NCBI GenBank assembly: GCA_900319255.1 | Contig: ONNU01000034.1 | Location: forward strand, 1-6,752 | Reading direction: 5' to 3' | Length of the DNA: 6,752 nt | Source: an uncultured Eubacteriales bacterium | GTDB taxonomy: Bacteria; Bacillota; Clostridia; Oscillospirales; Acutalibacteraceae | In this document: piece after piece, positions 6,097 through 6,752 of the stretch | How positions within the stretch are numbered: position 1 is the stretch's first letter | How the letters are laid out: every line of letters begins with the position of its first letter | Translations under genes and position numbers: made by a program | The notes under the pieces: generated by a model | Seen by the model: only the letters and a program-made list of their open reading frames with translations | Databases searched by the model: none | Told to the model about the DNA's origin: nothing

Positions 6097-6159
6097 TGAA
6101 TTTGGAATTTGGAAAGTGGAAAGTGGAATTAGGAGTTAGGAGTTAGGAATTAGGAATTG
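6097..6159. repeat. Heptanucleotide tandem repeat, consensus GGARTTA, nine units
   Basis: Nine consecutive 7-base units in exact register: TGAATTT, GGAATTT, two GGAAAGT, GGAATTA, two GGAGTTA, GGAATTA and GGAATTG. Adjacent identical pairs point to local duplication by slippage. It lies about 110 bases upstream of the predicted operon promoter. Confidence 0.85.
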
Positions 6160-6194
6160 GCTTTTCTGTTGGTCGCTGCCTTATATTTGCTGAC

Positions 6195-6278
6195 AATTAC
6201 GAGGATTACGAGGGTTTTCTATAATTTCCCTTTTACTATTTCTATTTATTTCTGAATTTCCTCGTAATCTTCGTAATT
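6195..6278. repeat. Large inverted repeat built from tandem ATTACGAGG motifs
   Basis: The left arm AATTACGAGGATTACGAGG (6195-6213) has two tandem 9-base motifs. The right arm (6260-6278) is its reverse complement with a single C-to-T change that still allows a G-U pair. The arms are 46 bases apart, with an AT-rich middle. It could fold as a 19-pair stem or hold paired protein sites. Confidence 0.75.
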
Positions 6279-6315
6279 AATCCGGCGCAAGCCAAGTGTT
6301 CATCAGGGTTTCAGC

Positions 6316-6367
6316 AATTACGAGGGAGCGGCTTTTTCCTCGTAATTCCTTGTAATTTCATCGTAAT
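6316..6367. repeat. Second ATTACGAGG inverted repeat with added tandem copies
   Basis: AATTACGAGG (6316-6325) and CCTCGTAATT (6338-6347) are perfect inverted arms; a G-U and an A-T pair extend the stem to twelve with an eight-base loop. Two degenerate copies follow in the second orientation, CCTTGTAAT (6348-6356) and CATCGTAAT (6359-6367). With 6195-6278 this makes eight motif copies, three in one orientation and five in the other. Confidence 0.75.
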
Positions 6368-6392
6368 GTGATATAGATTTACGGCGATGGCA

Positions 6393-6413
6393 GGAGTCAG
6401 GAATTCGGGATTT
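6393..6413. repeat. Short second block of heptamers
   Basis: GGAGTCA, GGAATTC and GGGATTT follow one another in 7-base register and resemble the GGARTTA units at 6097-6159, 230 bases away. It is either a decayed copy of the same minisatellite or the far edge of a repeat region interrupted by the ATTACGAGG array. Confidence 0.5.
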
Positions 6414-6427
6414 GCAAAAAATCATAA

Positions 6428-6472
6428 CCCCTCCGTCACGGTATACCGCTGTGCTACCTCTCACGGGGAGGG
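6428..6472. repeat. CCCCTCC ... GGAGGG hairpin element
   Basis: CCCTCC (6429-6434) pairs with GGAGGG (6467-6472). Inside is the 10-base palindrome CGGTATACCG (6439-6448), flanked by CAC and GTG halves. I recall elements of the form CCCCTCCGTC...CCTC...GGGGAGG as common dispersed intergenic repeats in Clostridia; copy number could not be checked here. Confidence 0.6.
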
Positions 6473-6510
6473 ATAATAAAAAAGTTGCCTGCAATTCAAT
6501 TCCTGAATGG

Positions 6511-6545
6511 AAAAAACAGGACGTACCCTTTTTTTGAGTACGTCC
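6511..6545 (-). terminator. Intrinsic terminator of the aspartate kinase gene
   Basis: On the minus strand GGACGTACTC (6545-6536) pairs with GGGTACGTCC (6528-6519), a ten-pair stem with one G-U pair and a loop of seven A. It is followed by TG and six T (6516-6511). It lies 30 bases after the aspartate kinase stop codon and ends that transcript before the repeat-rich region. Confidence 0.88.
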
Positions 6546-6575
6546 CGGAATTTTATGCTGAGGTCTGGGCTGTTA

Positions 6576-6752
6576 TCAGTCCTCGTCAAAAAACTTGGAG
6601 TGGATAGCCTTTACAGCTGCGTCAGCCTTATCCTCGTCGATAAGAACTGATACCTTGATCTCGCTTGTGGAGATCATGCGGATATTGATGTGAGCATCAT
6701 AGAGAGCCTCAAACATCTTTGTTGCAACACCTGCATGGCTTTCCATGCCTGC
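6576..6752 (-). CDS. Aspartate kinase, C-terminal ACT domain (partial)
   Basis: The last 58 codons of aspartate kinase, which phosphorylates L-aspartate in the first step of lysine, threonine and methionine synthesis; the start lies beyond the window. The visible part reads [19 protein letters not shown], then [20 protein letters not shown], then a final helix ending FFDED before a TGA. This is the second ACT domain of the enzyme: the G-M-HAGVA-KMFEAL segment and the [13 protein letters not shown] strand are strongly conserved, and the ACT region is where amino acid feedback inhibitors bind. Which amino acid inhibits it cannot be told from this part. Its own strong terminator follows after 30 bases, so it is not co-transcribed with the surface-modification operon despite the same strand. 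Confidence 0.93.
   Translation of the reverse strand, partial: AGMESHAGVATKMFEALYDAHINIRMISTSEIKVSVLIDEDKADAAVKAIHSKFFDED

Larger units (their letters stand above)
5889..6575. other. Gene-free intergenic region rich in short repeats (687 bases)
   Basis: No convincing coding sequence on either strand. It is visibly AT-rich at 5940-6100. From left to right it holds the leader and promoter of the minus-strand operon, a nine-unit heptamer tandem repeat, an array of ATTACGAGG motifs in both orientations, a second small heptamer block, a CCCCTCC/GGAGGG hairpin element and the aspartate kinase terminator. The stretches 6014-6096 and 6160-6194 show nothing I can name. Confidence 0.75.

Noticed and set aside
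5831..6139. Plus-strand open frame of 102 codons across the operon upstream region
   Set aside because: Overlaps the MBOAT start and promoter and runs into the heptamer repeat; the translation is low-complexity and unlike any family.
6195..6367. CRISPR array or replication origin
   Set aside because: The 9-base motifs occur in both orientations with no regular 30-40 base spacers, and no DnaA-box sequences (TTATCCACA-like) are present.

Overview
The window looks like chromosomal DNA of a low-to-moderate G+C Clostridia member, most plausibly a Ruminococcus-like gut or rumen Oscillospiraceae. This rests on the protein styles (MsmK/UgpC-type ATPase, DHHW protein, ACT-domain aspartate kinase), strong AGGAGG-type ribosome sites, and intergenic hairpin elements of a kind I recall from ruminococcal genomes. 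The genus is inference; no rRNA or other taxonomic marker is present.

Layout. (a) 1-516, + strand: C-terminal part of a sugar-type ABC transporter ATPase. (b) 517-784: convergent intergenic region with a GC hairpin, a bidirectional intrinsic terminator and a folded element of about 65 nt. (c) 785-5888, - strand: a four-gene cluster read right to left, MBOAT acyltransferase (473 aa), membrane-anchored DHHW/SGNH-like protein (484 aa), FkbH-type HAD-IIIC enzyme (599 aa, TTG start), acyl carrier protein (81 aa). Gaps are 46, 70 and 65 bases. A good sigma-A-like promoter lies upstream (5963-5991). (d) 5889-6575: 687 bases with no gene, holding the operon promoter and leader, a heptanucleotide tandem repeat, an array of ATTACGAGG motifs in both orientations, a CCCCTCC/GGAGGG hairpin element and an intrinsic terminator. 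(e) 6576-6752, - strand: the last 58 codons of an aspartate kinase.

The cluster is the main interest. MBOAT plus an SGNH/DHHW partner is the extracytoplasmic O-acylation pair seen in alginate acetylation (AlgI with AlgJ/AlgX) and teichoic acid D-alanylation (DltB with DltD). Here it is followed by a dedicated carrier protein and an FkbH-like enzyme, a family known to load glyceryl groups from 1,3-bisphosphoglycerate onto carrier proteins. The inferred system resembles Dlt with the adenylating enzyme DltA replaced by an FkbH-type loader: acyl (possibly D-glyceryl) is put on the ACP, passed through the MBOAT channel, and placed on a surface glycan with help from the DHHW protein. The gene identities are well supported; the acyl group and acceptor are hypotheses.
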